Source: Alphaproteobacteria bacterium PA2
GTDB taxonomy: Bacteria > Pseudomonadota > Alphaproteobacteria > Caulobacterales > Caulobacteraceae
NCBI GenBank assembly: GCA_002256425.1
Contig: NKIZ01000001.1
Span: 3,383,001 to 3,447,000 of the forward strand
Length of the DNA: 64,000 bases
Direction of reading: 5' to 3'
Each line of letters opens with the position of its first letter. Positions within the stretch are counted from its first letter, which is position 1. The notes under the pieces were generated by a model, which was given only the letters and a program-made list of their open reading frames with translations, had not been told where the DNA came from and did not search any database. The position numbers were made by a program, and so were the translations under genes. Positions 17,436-24,579 of this stretch are shown piece by piece.

Positions 17436-17822
17436 ATGCAGCTAGACACAACCGACGCCCATCAGGGTGCCGGGCAATCGAGGATTCCGGCAGAGCTTGA
17501 AGCCTTTTTCGCGATGGCTGATCGGTGGAAGTTATCGACGGACGAACAGATCATACTGCTAGGCTCTCCGGGGCGGTCGACCTTCTTTAAATGGAAGAAA
17601 GATGGCGGCGCTCTGCCCGCGGATACTCACGAACGCCTGTCACACATCTTGGGGATATGGAAATCGCTGCGCATCCTCTTCACCCAGGACGATCGCAGCG
17701 AGGCCTGGGTGCGGGCGAAGAATCGTTACTTCGACGGAGCCAGCGCGTTGGACATTATGCTGGAGAGCATGTCCGGGGTGATTCGGGTGAGGAGATATCT
17801 TGATGCCCACCGTGGGGCTTGA
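17436..17822 (+). CDS. XRE/MbcA/ParS-like antitoxin of a RES toxin
   Basis: 128 residues from ATG at 17436, with GGGAGGT five bases ahead; a GTG at 17418 lies inside the palindrome and is less likely. The N-terminal half has an HTH-like region (TDEQIILLGSPGRSTFFKWKKDGG). The C-terminal half (THERLSHILGIWKSLRILF to GASALDIMLESMSGVIRVRRYLDAHRG) is the DUF2384/MbcA-ParS toxin-binding type. Such proteins bind and block RES toxins and repress their own operon. It overlaps the toxin gene by 20 bases. Confidence 0.9.
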   Translation: MQLDTTDAHQGAGQSRIPAELEAFFAMADRWKLSTDEQIILLGSPGRSTFFKWKKDGGALPADTHERLSHILGIWKSLRILFTQDDRSEAWVRAKNRYFDGASALDIMLESMSGVIRVRRYLDAHRGA

Positions 17823-18537
17823 GGGCTCACATTTGACGGACTGGTCTGGGGAAGCGTTTCGGCTGATCCCGTCGAGGTTTCCGCCCGTCAATGTCTATGA
17901 AGGCCTGATCGCGAACGACCGCCAGGAAGATCTTGTAGCAGCAGAGAACCTGACCAACCCCCGGCTTAAGTCGCTGGAGCGGCTCTCATCGGCCGCGACG
18001 GGCGACGCAGGCGCCGACCCGCGCCTACAAAACTGGAACCTCGCGCCCTTCGCCTACGGAAATCCCGACGGCAGTCTGTTTTTCGGCGAAGACCGCGCCT
18101 GCCTCGAAGTTGCTACCGAACGACAAACCGCCCTTGCGGTGTCAGTCGCGCGGAGACAAGCGTTCATGGAAGCGACGTCGGAGGCGCCAATTGGCCTCGA
18201 CATGCGAATGTTGTGCACACCCGTCAGCGGCGTGTTTTGGGACCTGCGTGGTGTGTCAAACTTCCCGGCGCGTCTTCCGATGAAGGACCGGCGAGAGCTT
18301 GGAGCCCTGATGCCGAGCGAGGCTCAAGGAATTCTCTATCGGCCCAGGGAGCGCCCCACGGGGACCTGCATAGCCATCGTGACCGGAGACGTCTTGCAAC
18401 GATCTCAGCAAGCCGTGCACTTTCGATACGTATGGGATGGTCGATCCATTGCCTTGCTATACGCCTTTGACCAGAGGGGCACGCCTATCAATGCCGAGGC
18501 TCTTGCCAGCGAGGAAGACATCTTGGCCGCGGCCTGA
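17803..18537 (+). CDS. RES-domain toxin (NAD-targeting family)
   Basis: 244 residues from ATG at 17803 (RBS GGAG about eight bases ahead; an in-frame TTG precedes it directly). The RES signature is seen early, in AFRLIPSRFPPVNVYEGL with conserved Arg and Glu residues, and later in GSLFFGEDRACLEVATE and GILYRPRERP. Studied RES toxins deplete NAD+ by phosphorolysis or glycohydrolysis and arrest growth until the antitoxin is restored. Together with the overlapping antitoxin this is a complete type II pair, which may stabilise the island or serve in abortive defence. Confidence 0.88.
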   Translation: MPTVGLEGSHLTDWSGEAFRLIPSRFPPVNVYEGLIANDRQEDLVAAENLTNPRLKSLERLSSAATGDAGADPRLQNWNLAPFAYGNPDGSLFFGEDRACLEVATERQTALAVSVARRQAFMEATSEAPIGLDMRMLCTPVSGVFWDLRGVSNFPARLPMKDRRELGALMPSEAQGILYRPRERPTGTCIAIVTGDVLQRSQQAVHFRYVWDGRSIALLYAFDQRGTPINAEALASEEDILAAA

Positions 18538-18541
18538 CCAC

Positions 18542-18901
18542 CTAAAGCGCACCGGCCGACCACCCTTCCAGCCGGACAAAATCGTGGAAGCCGCAACCGG
18601 GCGCCATACACACCACGCTCGGATGAACGTAGCCATCCGAAGCAATCGAATGGGTCCTGAGCGAGACCCCGTGTCCACCGGAACATGTCAGCTCTGCCTT
18701 GAAGACCGCCCGGGTTCGTGGATTGCAGTCCTTCCACATCATCGGCGGCGGACGCCCGGGACCTGACCAGAGATTTATTGCAACAACAGAACGCGACCAG
18801 CCAGTCGGCGGCATTGAATTGATGGGGAATCGTTCCGGGTCTAGCTTCCCTCCCCCAAGGAAGCGGCGCAGCGCACCAAATATCCATCGTAGAATTTTCA
18901 C
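18542..18901 (-). CDS. Small protein with C-terminal Cys/His cluster, unknown function
   Basis: 119 residues from GTG at 18901 with GAGGGGGA ahead. The N-terminus is hydrophobic and basic (MKILRWIFGALRRFLGGG), perhaps a membrane-associated helix. The C-terminal part carries Cys and His in a pattern like a metal-binding finger: LTCSGGHG, then PSVVCMAPGCGFHDFVRLEGW. Other frames here overlap it; this one is preferred because of the RBS and the motif. It converges with the RES gene, whose stop lies four bases away. No function can be named. Confidence 0.55.
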   Translation of the reverse strand: MKILRWIFGALRRFLGGGKLDPERFPINSMPPTGWSRSVVAINLWSGPGRPPPMMWKDCNPRTRAVFKAELTCSGGHGVSLRTHSIASDGYVHPSVVCMAPGCGFHDFVRLEGWSAGAL

Positions 18902-19150
18902 CCGGTTCCCCCTCGCATCAACTCGACAGACTACCGAAGGTTAAGCTCGTGGAGGCTGAATTTTGCAAGTGACTGACCATCATGCGGAACAGGCCTCACG
19001 CCCCTCATGGAGAGAGAATAGTGGGTGCATTGATAAGGGACACTGACCTGCGGCTGAACCCGCTACGGAGATTGGAAAGGAAAATTCAGAAGTTCGATAT
19101 CGCGACCGCCGAGCAATCGGCTGCCGTCATTAACCAGAGCTGGTGTGTAG
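18902..19150. other. Intergenic stretch of the island, no gene recognised
   Basis: About 250 bases between the small Cys/His protein and the repressor-linked membrane protein. I found no convincing reading frame, tRNA-like fold, terminator with a T-run or repeat array. It presumably holds the promoter of the minus-strand gene ending at 18542. Confidence 0.5.
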
Positions 19151-19459
19151 CTAATTCCTGAAATCTTTAGAAAATCGGAAAATTGCAGCGATCCCGAAGC
19201 AAAGCGCCCCAGACAGCAATAAGAAGCCGGAGCTCCACGTCATTTCGTGGCCCTTTGAAGGCTCAAGGGCGGATAGGAGCAGAGCGACCACGCCCAAAAT
19301 ACAAAAAACTGTCACTGCGGCTCGATTGAATCCCCGCGCCGGTGAAAGGTTGGAATTCGAATTCAATCTTGCTTCCGTGCGCTGTTCTATACGTATTTCG
19401 CTCTGGAACTGCTTTGGATGTACAATATTTGAAGACTCGCAATCTTCATCAGTATTCAT
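19151..19459 (-). CDS. Small two-helix membrane protein linked to the repressor
   Basis: 102 residues. The first 45 are polar; then there are two hydrophobic segments, AAVTVFCILGVVALLLSAL (about 47-65) and SGFLLLSGALCFGIAAIF (about 77-94), followed by a short basic tail. Its ATG overlaps the repressor stop (ATGA), so they form one operon. The DNA is more AT-rich than the core genome. The family is not recognised. Placement behind a phage-type repressor suggests a lysogeny or exclusion-type accessory gene, but this is only inference. Confidence 0.6.
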   Translation of the reverse strand: MNTDEDCESSNIVHPKQFQSEIRIEQRTEARLNSNSNLSPARGFNRAAVTVFCILGVVALLLSALEPSKGHEMTWSSGFLLLSGALCFGIAAIFRFSKDFRN

Positions 19460-19857
19460 GTTTTTGCTCTAGAAACAATCCACTTAACGACAGATCTTTT
19501 TACGATTTCTTCAGCGTTTGGATTTTCTGCAAATATAATCTCAAGATATTCGAAAAATTGCTCTGGATCTAAATATAGGCCAACCGAGTCTAATTCATTC
19601 TTCAATTCTTTATATAATCTTTTTGCTCGTTGCCAATCCATCGAAGCACCCTTCGATATTGGGACAGATCCTGGACCTTCTAACAACCAATTGGCATCGA
19701 TACCGAATTCTCGGACGAGCGCAACGAGAAGACGTAATGGCGGTTCGCTCTCGCCGCGCTCCCAAGTCAGATACGTTCTTTTCAGAAACCCTAATCGATC
19801 TGCAAACTCTTGCTGAGTCATGTTTTGCGACTGGCGGATCGCTAAAAGGCGCGCCAT
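19456..19857 (-). CDS. Phage-type XRE repressor
   Basis: 133 residues from ATG at 19857 (MARLLAIRQSQN). An in-frame TTG at 19905 would add SKYGISQKDFSFDDI and is also plausible. The open frame extends to 20130, but that part is Cys/Ser-rich, overlaps the divergent excisionase gene and looks non-coding. The HTH is clear: MTQQEFADRLGFLKRTYLTWERGESEP, then LVALVREFGIDANWLLEG as in CI/C2-like repressors. A C-terminal acidic helical region follows (DPEQFFEYLEIIFAENPNAEEI). It probably controls the excisionase-integrase genes from the shared upstream region. Confidence 0.75.
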   Translation of the reverse strand: MARLLAIRQSQNMTQQEFADRLGFLKRTYLTWERGESEPPLRLLVALVREFGIDANWLLEGPGSVPISKGASMDWQRAKRLYKELKNELDSVGLYLDPEQFFEYLEIIFAENPNAEEIVKRSVVKWIVSRAKT

Positions 19858-20062
19858 TATGTCATCGAATGAAAAATCTTTTTGACTAATGCCATATTTT
19901 GACAAACTATCACTCGCGCTTTGAGGGTTAGAGCTAAACCCGGGGCATTCGGATGATCTTCCCACGTAGCAGGTGGAAAATGCAACAAGGGTACAATTCT
20001 GGAACCGCGATTCTGTCGCTTGCATGTGTTGCAAGATTGCAGATTGGCCGTGTGTTTTGACA

Positions 20063-20335
20063 ATGAGCGAGCAATTTTCTTCAATTGAGGGGAGGTCGCC
20101 CTCGGCGCCTGGGCCCCGCGGATTGACCATCGAACAGGCAGCAAAGTTTGCAGGCCTCAGCAGGCCGCGCTTTAAGAAAGCTTGTGAGGCTGGCGACTAC
20201 CCTCGAGCGACATTGCCTGGCGGCCGCATCGATATGAAGAAACTCGAGCAGGCTATGGACCGGCTTAGCGGTATCTCATCTAGTAGTGAAGATGACGCGC
20301 TAACTCAGTGGGAGCTTCGCAGGCGTGAAAGCTAA
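20063..20335 (+). CDS. Excisionase-like helix-turn-helix protein
   Basis: 90 residues from ATG at 20063. The core GLTIEQAAKFAGLSRPRFKKACEAGDYPRATLPGG is the winged-helix pattern of excisionase/AlpA-like proteins. It ends inside the integrase start: the integrase GTG at 20325 overlaps it by 11 bases, so the two are co-translated. Recombination directionality factors of this kind bend attachment-site DNA and favour excision. A DNA-binding role is well supported; the excision role is inferred from the integrase partner. No strong RBS is seen, so the start is moderately certain. Confidence 0.72.
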   Translation: MSEQFSSIEGRSPSAPGPRGLTIEQAAKFAGLSRPRFKKACEAGDYPRATLPGGRIDMKKLEQAMDRLSGISSSSEDDALTQWELRRRES

Positions 20336-21437
20336 GCTGCCCGGCGTCAACACTGTTAGGAAGCGTCTGAGCTCCGGCGGCGTAGGCATCTACTATTACT
20401 ATCGTCCAACAGGAGCGCGGCTAACTGGGAAGCCAGGGTCGGCCGAGTTTGCACTCTCATATGCCCAGGCAGCTGCAGCACCGAAAGCCAACCATGTTTC
20501 CCGCACGCTCGCGGGACTGATGAACCAGTACTCACATTCCCAACATTTCAAGAAGCAATTGGCCAAGAGGACGCAGAAAGAGTATGTCCGGAAAATTCGA
20601 TCTCTCGAGAACGAATTTGGCGATCTTCCAGTAAAAGCTTTGGATAATCGGCGAGTGCGTAGGCATTTTATTGAATATGGCGAACGCGTTGCTGAAATAT
20701 CCGGACCGCGCGAGGCAGACTATAGGCTATCAGTATTGTCTTCCTGTCTATCTTGGGCTGCCGATGCAGCGATAATTGAGACCAACCACCTGCTGGGATT
20801 TAAAAGATACTACCACGGGGATCGGTCATCCATCATATGGGAGCCAACCCATATCGACGCCTTCATGCGACTTGCTCCATTTGAAATGCAAAGGGCCCTG
20901 GTCCTTGCACTCCATACAGGCCTCCGCCAAGGCGACCTATTGGGGCTTCAATGGTCAAATTATGATGGCCATACCCTCCGGTTGCGGATCGGAAAGAATG
21001 GAAAGAATGGGCAACTGGCGCCGGTTGTGGTCATCCCTTGCACAAAGGCGCTCCGCGGAATGCTCGACGATAGCGAGCGCAGAGGCTCCTACGTCCTATC
21101 CATAAGATCTGGAGAAAAATACTCGGCACGGCATTTCGGGAAGCAGTGGAAGGCGGCATTCAATCTCGCAGGATTGGAAGGATCCGATCTGCATTTTAAT
21201 GACCTCCGCGGCACCGCCGTTACACTGCTTTCTGCAGCCGGATGTACGATTCCGCAGATCTGCGGGATTACGAAGCACAAGCTAGAGACAGCGACGAAGA
21301 TTCTCGAAAAGTACCTCGATACGACACGCTACCTTGCAGAACAGGCAATCGAACTATTCGAGAACGCATCAGCAACTGAGTTTGCAAACCAACTGCAAAC
21401 TGTGAGCCGCAAGGCACAAACCAAGGGGAGTTTCTAA
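20325..21437 (+). CDS. Tyrosine integrase of the genomic island
   Basis: 370 residues from GTG. An N-terminal arm-binding-like part contains a SAM-like domain (AGLMNQYSHSQHFKKQLAKRTQKEY). The catalytic domain shows Arg in LHTGLRQGDLLGLQW, a Lys-rich hairpin (RIGKNGKNG), His-x-x-x-Leu-Arg in HFNDLRGTAV, His in ITKHK and a Tyr in ILEKYLD near the C-terminus. The gene ends 30 bases from the 3' end of tRNA-Arg(ACG), the classic arrangement for an integrase that uses a tRNA 3' end as attB. It probably moved the whole island. Confidence 0.93.
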   Translation: MKAKLPGVNTVRKRLSSGGVGIYYYYRPTGARLTGKPGSAEFALSYAQAAAAPKANHVSRTLAGLMNQYSHSQHFKKQLAKRTQKEYVRKIRSLENEFGDLPVKALDNRRVRRHFIEYGERVAEISGPREADYRLSVLSSCLSWAADAAIIETNHLLGFKRYYHGDRSSIIWEPTHIDAFMRLAPFEMQRALVLALHTGLRQGDLLGLQWSNYDGHTLRLRIGKNGKNGQLAPVVVIPCTKALRGMLDDSERRGSYVLSIRSGEKYSARHFGKQWKAAFNLAGLEGSDLHFNDLRGTAVTLLSAAGCTIPQICGITKHKLETATKILEKYLDTTRYLAEQAIELFENASATEFANQLQTVSRKAQTKGSF

Positions 21438-21467
21438 AATTATGCCTCTGAAAATACAGAGAAAAAA

Positions 21468-21544
21468 TGGCGCGCCCGGAACGATTCGAACGTCCGACCC
21501 TCAGATTCGTAGTCTGATGCTCTATCCAGCTGAGCTACGGGCGC
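21468..21544 (-). tRNA. tRNA-Arg (anticodon ACG)
   Basis: 77 bases including an encoded CCA. The acceptor arms GCGCCCG and CGGGCGC pair perfectly, with a G discriminator. The D-arm begins GCTCAGC. The anticodon stem TCAGA/TCTGA encloses the loop CTACGAA, giving anticodon ACG (A34 usually becomes inosine). The T-arm is GGACG-TTCGAAT-CGTTC. Its 3' end faces the island integrase, so it is the probable attachment site and remains intact. Confidence 0.97.
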
Positions 21545-21615
21545 GCATGGCCTTACGGCAAGGGCGCGGAACCTAATCGGGCCGGCGGCAAAGTGCAAGC
21601 CCCCGCGAAAGCGAT

Positions 21616-22656
21616 CTATAGATCCCTCCAACAACGGACTTGGGCGCCGGGCCAGGGGGTCGCTTCATAGACCCCGCGGGCCACAGCCCGGGCCAGGACA
21701 TCGGCGGCCAGGGCGCCCAGGCGGGCAATGGTGAAGTCGCCTCCCTGCAGGGGCTGGCGGCCGGTGGACAGGGCGAAGACCACGTCTCCGTCGAAGGGGG
21801 CATGGATGGGCCGTATGGCGCGGGCCAGGCCGTCCTGGGCCATGATGGCCAGCCGTTTGGCCTGGGCCGGCGTGAGGGCCACATCAGTGGCGACGCAGGC
21901 GATGGTGGTGTTCATCCTCTGGCCGGGATCGGCCTTGGCCTGACCCCACTCATCCGGGGCGGCCCTGAGGTCTGAAGATCCAAGCCCCCCGAACTCATCG
22001 TCAATTTCATAGGGCGCCGCCCAGAAGCTGCGTCCGCCCGGGGCGACCACGGCGCCATAGCTGTTGACGCAGGCCAGGGCGCCGACGGTCATGCCGTCCA
22101 CCGTGACCACCGAGGCGGTTCCGGTTCCGCCCTTCAGGCTGCCGGCCATGGCGCCATAGCCGGCGCCCACCGTGCCCTGGACGACATCAAGGCCCGCATT
22201 GATCACCGCCTCGCGGCCCAGCCGGCGATAGGGGGGCTCTTCAGCCCAGGCCTTTTCGCCGCCATTAGCCAGGTCATAGAGGATGGCGCCGGGAACCACC
22301 GGAGAGAGGGGCACGCCCGCACGCCCCAGCAGTCCATAGCCGCGCCCCTGCGCGCCCAGCCAGCCGACCACCCCGTCACCCGCCGCCAGGCCATAGACCG
22401 AGCCTCCGGACAGGACGATGGCGTCAATGGCTTCTACCAGGTTCTCCGGCGAAAGCGCGTCAGTCTCCCGGGTGCCAGGCCCGCCGCCGCGCACATCCAC
22501 AGACGCTACGGCGCGGTCGTCTGGCAGGATCACCGTGACGCCCGTGCGGGCCGCCTCGTCCTGGGCCTGGCCCACCTTGAGGCCCGGCACGTCGGTGATG
22601 CTGTTGCGCGGGCCGGGCGCAGGCGCCGGAGGTCGGGTTTTGGGCGTTTGGCTCAT
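21616..22656 (-). CDS. P1-family (DmpA/NylC-like) N-terminal-nucleophile aminopeptidase
   Basis: 346 residues from ATG at 22656 (MSQTPKTRPP); an upstream start would cross the inverted repeat at 22699-22749. The family pattern includes NSITDVPGLKVGQAQDE at the N-terminus, LSGGSVYGLAAGDGV, GTVGAGYGAMAGSLKGGTGTAS and ALACVNSYGAVV. DmpA-type enzymes cleave themselves before a Ser or Thr to make two chains, and then act as aminopeptidases or amidases, often on beta- or D-amino acid peptides. The substrate here is unknown. It is transcribed toward the tRNA and is the first core gene beside the island. Confidence 0.87.
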   Translation of the reverse strand: MSQTPKTRPPAPAPGPRNSITDVPGLKVGQAQDEAARTGVTVILPDDRAVASVDVRGGGPGTRETDALSPENLVEAIDAIVLSGGSVYGLAAGDGVVGWLGAQGRGYGLLGRAGVPLSPVVPGAILYDLANGGEKAWAEEPPYRRLGREAVINAGLDVVQGTVGAGYGAMAGSLKGGTGTASVVTVDGMTVGALACVNSYGAVVAPGGRSFWAAPYEIDDEFGGLGSSDLRAAPDEWGQAKADPGQRMNTTIACVATDVALTPAQAKRLAIMAQDGLARAIRPIHAPFDGDVVFALSTGRQPLQGGDFTIARLGALAADVLARAVARGVYEATPWPGAQVRCWRDL

Positions 22657-22698
22657 AGGGGACCAAGAACATGCTGAGAGGATTGTTGTCCACGCGCA

Positions 22699-22749
22699 GT
22701 GACCATTTTCAGCCGAAGTGGCCACCGGTTCGGCGCGGAAAATGGTCAC
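22699..22749. repeat. 51-base near-palindrome between the P1 peptidase and GGT genes
   Basis: Perfect 12-bp outer arms GTGACCATTTTC (22699-22710) and GAAAATGGTCAC (22738-22749). Inside lie GCCGAA and TTCGGC arms around GTGGCCACC, so the whole reads almost alike on both strands. It is unlike an ordinary terminator because no T-run follows. The composition resembles terminal repeats that I associate from memory with IS21-type elements, so it may be a remnant of an insertion; a divergent operator is the alternative. Confidence 0.55.
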
Positions 22750-22845
22750 ACCTCAAAAAGGAGAGATGAGGTTTTGATTACTGAAGATCAAAACCTCCTC
22801 GGGGACTATGGTGCGTTCAAATCTCAAACTGAAGCGTGGTTTTCC

Positions 22846-24579
22846 GTGTCGACATCCCGTTCCCTGAAGCTGGCCCTGTTTGCGGCCCTCACCCTTGGCG
22901 CCCTCCACAGCCCGGCGGAAGCCAGGACCAAGCCGCATCATGCTGCGGCAACTGCACCTGCAGCATCGAAGGGGATGGTGGCGGCGGCCAATCCGCTGGC
23001 GGTGGAAGCCGGGCTCAATGTCCTGCGCCGGGGCGGGTCAGCCGTCGACGCCGCGGTCGCCGTGCAGGCGGCCCTGGGCCTTGTGGAGCCGCAGAGCTCG
23101 GGCCTCGGCGGCGGGTCTTTCATGACCTATTACGACGCAAAGACCCGCAAGGTGGTGGCCTTCAACGGCCGTGAAAAGGCGCCCATGGGCGCCAGTTCCG
23201 ACATGTTCATGGGGCCCGATGGCAAGCCCCTGCCCTTTGTCACCGCCGTGGTCAGCGGCCGGGCCACCGGCGTGCCCGGCGCCGTGGCCATGCTGCACAT
23301 GGCCCAGAGCAGGTATGGCAAGTTGCCATGGTCCACCCTGTTCGTGGACTCCGAGCGCATGGCCGACCAGGGCTTCATTGTCAGCCCCCGCCTGGCCATG
23401 ATGGCCAGCAGCCCCTTCCCCCAGGCCAACCAGCCCGACGCCGTAGCCTATTTCACCAAGCCTGATGGCAAGAAGATCCAGGCCGGCGACCTTCTGCGCA
23501 ATCCGGCCTATGCCGCCACCGTCCGCAAGATCGCCGCCGAAGGCCCCAGGGCCCTGCTGGAAGGCTCCATCGCCGAGGCCATCGTCAAGCGCACCTCGGA
23601 GGGGACCCTGCCGGGAACCATGACCCTGGCGGACCTCAAGGCCTACAAGCCCATGATGACCGAGGCCCTCTGCCGGCCCTACCGGATCTATGTGGTCTGC
23701 ACCCCGCCCGCCCCCTCCGGCGGCCCGGCTGTGCTCGAAGGCCTCGGCCTGCTGGAAAACACCGACATCGCCAGTCACGGCCCTACCACCGTCGAGGGCT
23801 GGTATCTCTTCTCCCAGGCCAGCCGGTTGATGTATGCCGACCGGGACCGCTATTTCGGCGACCCTGACTTCGTGGACGTGCCGGTGGCGGGTCTGCTGGA
23901 CCCGGCCTACCTGAAGGCCCGGGCCGCCCTCATCAATCCCGACAAGGCCGGAGCGCCGCCCATGGCCGGCAACCCCAAGGGCGCCGGCATCCGCGGAACT
24001 GACCATACCCAGGAGCCAGGCGGCACCACCCACTTCGTCATTGTCGACGCCGCGGGCAATACCGTGTCCATGACCACGACGGTCGAGAGCATTTTCGGCA
24101 CGGGCCGGATGGTGGGCGGCTTCTTCCTGAACAACCAGCTCACCGACTTCTCCTTCTCGCCGACTGAAAAGGACGGCGTGGCCGCCGCCAACGCCGTGGC
24201 GCCCGGCAAGCGCCCCCGCTCATCCATGGCGCCGGCCATTGTGCTGGACCGCAAGGGACGCCTCTACGCCGCCGTCGGTTCTCCGGGGGGCAATTCCATC
24301 CTCGCCTATAACCTCAAGGCCCTGGTGGGCGTGCTGGACTGGAAACTGCCCATGCAGGACGCCATCGCCCTGCCCAACCTGATCGCCCGCGGCGCGCCCT
24401 ACAATTCAGAGCCCGACAAGTTCGCCCCCGGCGTGGTCGAAGGCCTTGCCGCCAAGGGGGTCAATCTCACCGCAGGTGGCGGCGCGGAAGGCTCGGGCCT
24501 GCACGGGGTCCTGATGACGGACAAGGGCCTGACCGGCGGTGCTGACCCCCGCCGGGAAGGCGTGGCCAGGGTCCCCTAG
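22846..24579 (+). CDS. ggt: Gamma-glutamyltransferase, exported
   Basis: 577 residues from GTG at 22846, chosen because it gives a clean signal peptide (SRSLKLALFAALTLGALHSPAEA). A longer frame from 22699 lacks one, and its first codons lie in a repeat. GGT landmarks are all present: GMVAAANPLAVEAGLNVLRRGGSAVDAAVA, the LGLVEPQSSGLGGGSF segment, and GGTTHFVIVD with the autoprocessing nucleophile at Thr394. The periplasmic enzyme splits into two chains and hydrolyses or transfers the gamma-glutamyl group of glutathione. It converges with the histidine kinase gene, overlapping by four bases. Confidence 0.93.
   Translation: MSTSRSLKLALFAALTLGALHSPAEARTKPHHAAATAPAASKGMVAAANPLAVEAGLNVLRRGGSAVDAAVAVQAALGLVEPQSSGLGGGSFMTYYDAKTRKVVAFNGREKAPMGASSDMFMGPDGKPLPFVTAVVSGRATGVPGAVAMLHMAQSRYGKLPWSTLFVDSERMADQGFIVSPRLAMMASSPFPQANQPDAVAYFTKPDGKKIQAGDLLRNPAYAATVRKIAAEGPRALLEGSIAEAIVKRTSEGTLPGTMTLADLKAYKPMMTEALCRPYRIYVVCTPPAPSGGPAVLEGLGLLENTDIASHGPTTVEGWYLFSQASRLMYADRDRYFGDPDFVDVPVAGLLDPAYLKARAALINPDKAGAPPMAGNPKGAGIRGTDHTQEPGGTTHFVIVDAAGNTVSMTTTVESIFGTGRMVGGFFLNNQLTDFSFSPTEKDGVAAANAVAPGKRPRSSMAPAIVLDRKGRLYAAVGSPGGNSILAYNLKALVGVLDWKLPMQDAIALPNLIARGAPYNSEPDKFAPGVVEGLAAKGVNLTAGGGAEGSGLHGVLMTDKGLTGGADPRREGVARVP

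Larger units (their letters stand above)
1..21467. mobile_element. Defence-rich genomic island integrated at tRNA-Arg (partial)
   Basis: Everything left of the tRNA-Arg(ACG) gene looks acquired. There is a tyrosine integrase beside the tRNA 3' end, an excisionase-like protein, a repressor, a second recombinase, a toxin-antitoxin pair, a ubiquitin-like operon and a BREX operon. Base composition is uneven, with AT-rich patches at about 3.24-4.57 kb and 19.15-20.1 kb, while the core to the right is uniformly GC-rich. The right boundary is placed at the tRNA 3' end (CCA at 21468-21470). I saw no second copy of the tRNA 3' segment in the window, so the left attachment site is outside. Inference from layout; the element may be composite because it carries two different recombinases. 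Confidence 0.75.

Noticed and set aside
19858-20130. Longer repressor N-terminus
   Set aside because: The region is Cys/Ser-rich, overlaps the excisionase gene and should hold the divergent promoters.
1-21467. CRISPR array or cas genes in the island
   Set aside because: No regularly spaced direct repeats and no Cas-like protein were seen.
22699-22845. Earlier GGT start
   Set aside because: The first codons lie in the near-palindrome and the product would lack an N-terminal signal peptide; GTG at 22846 gives one.
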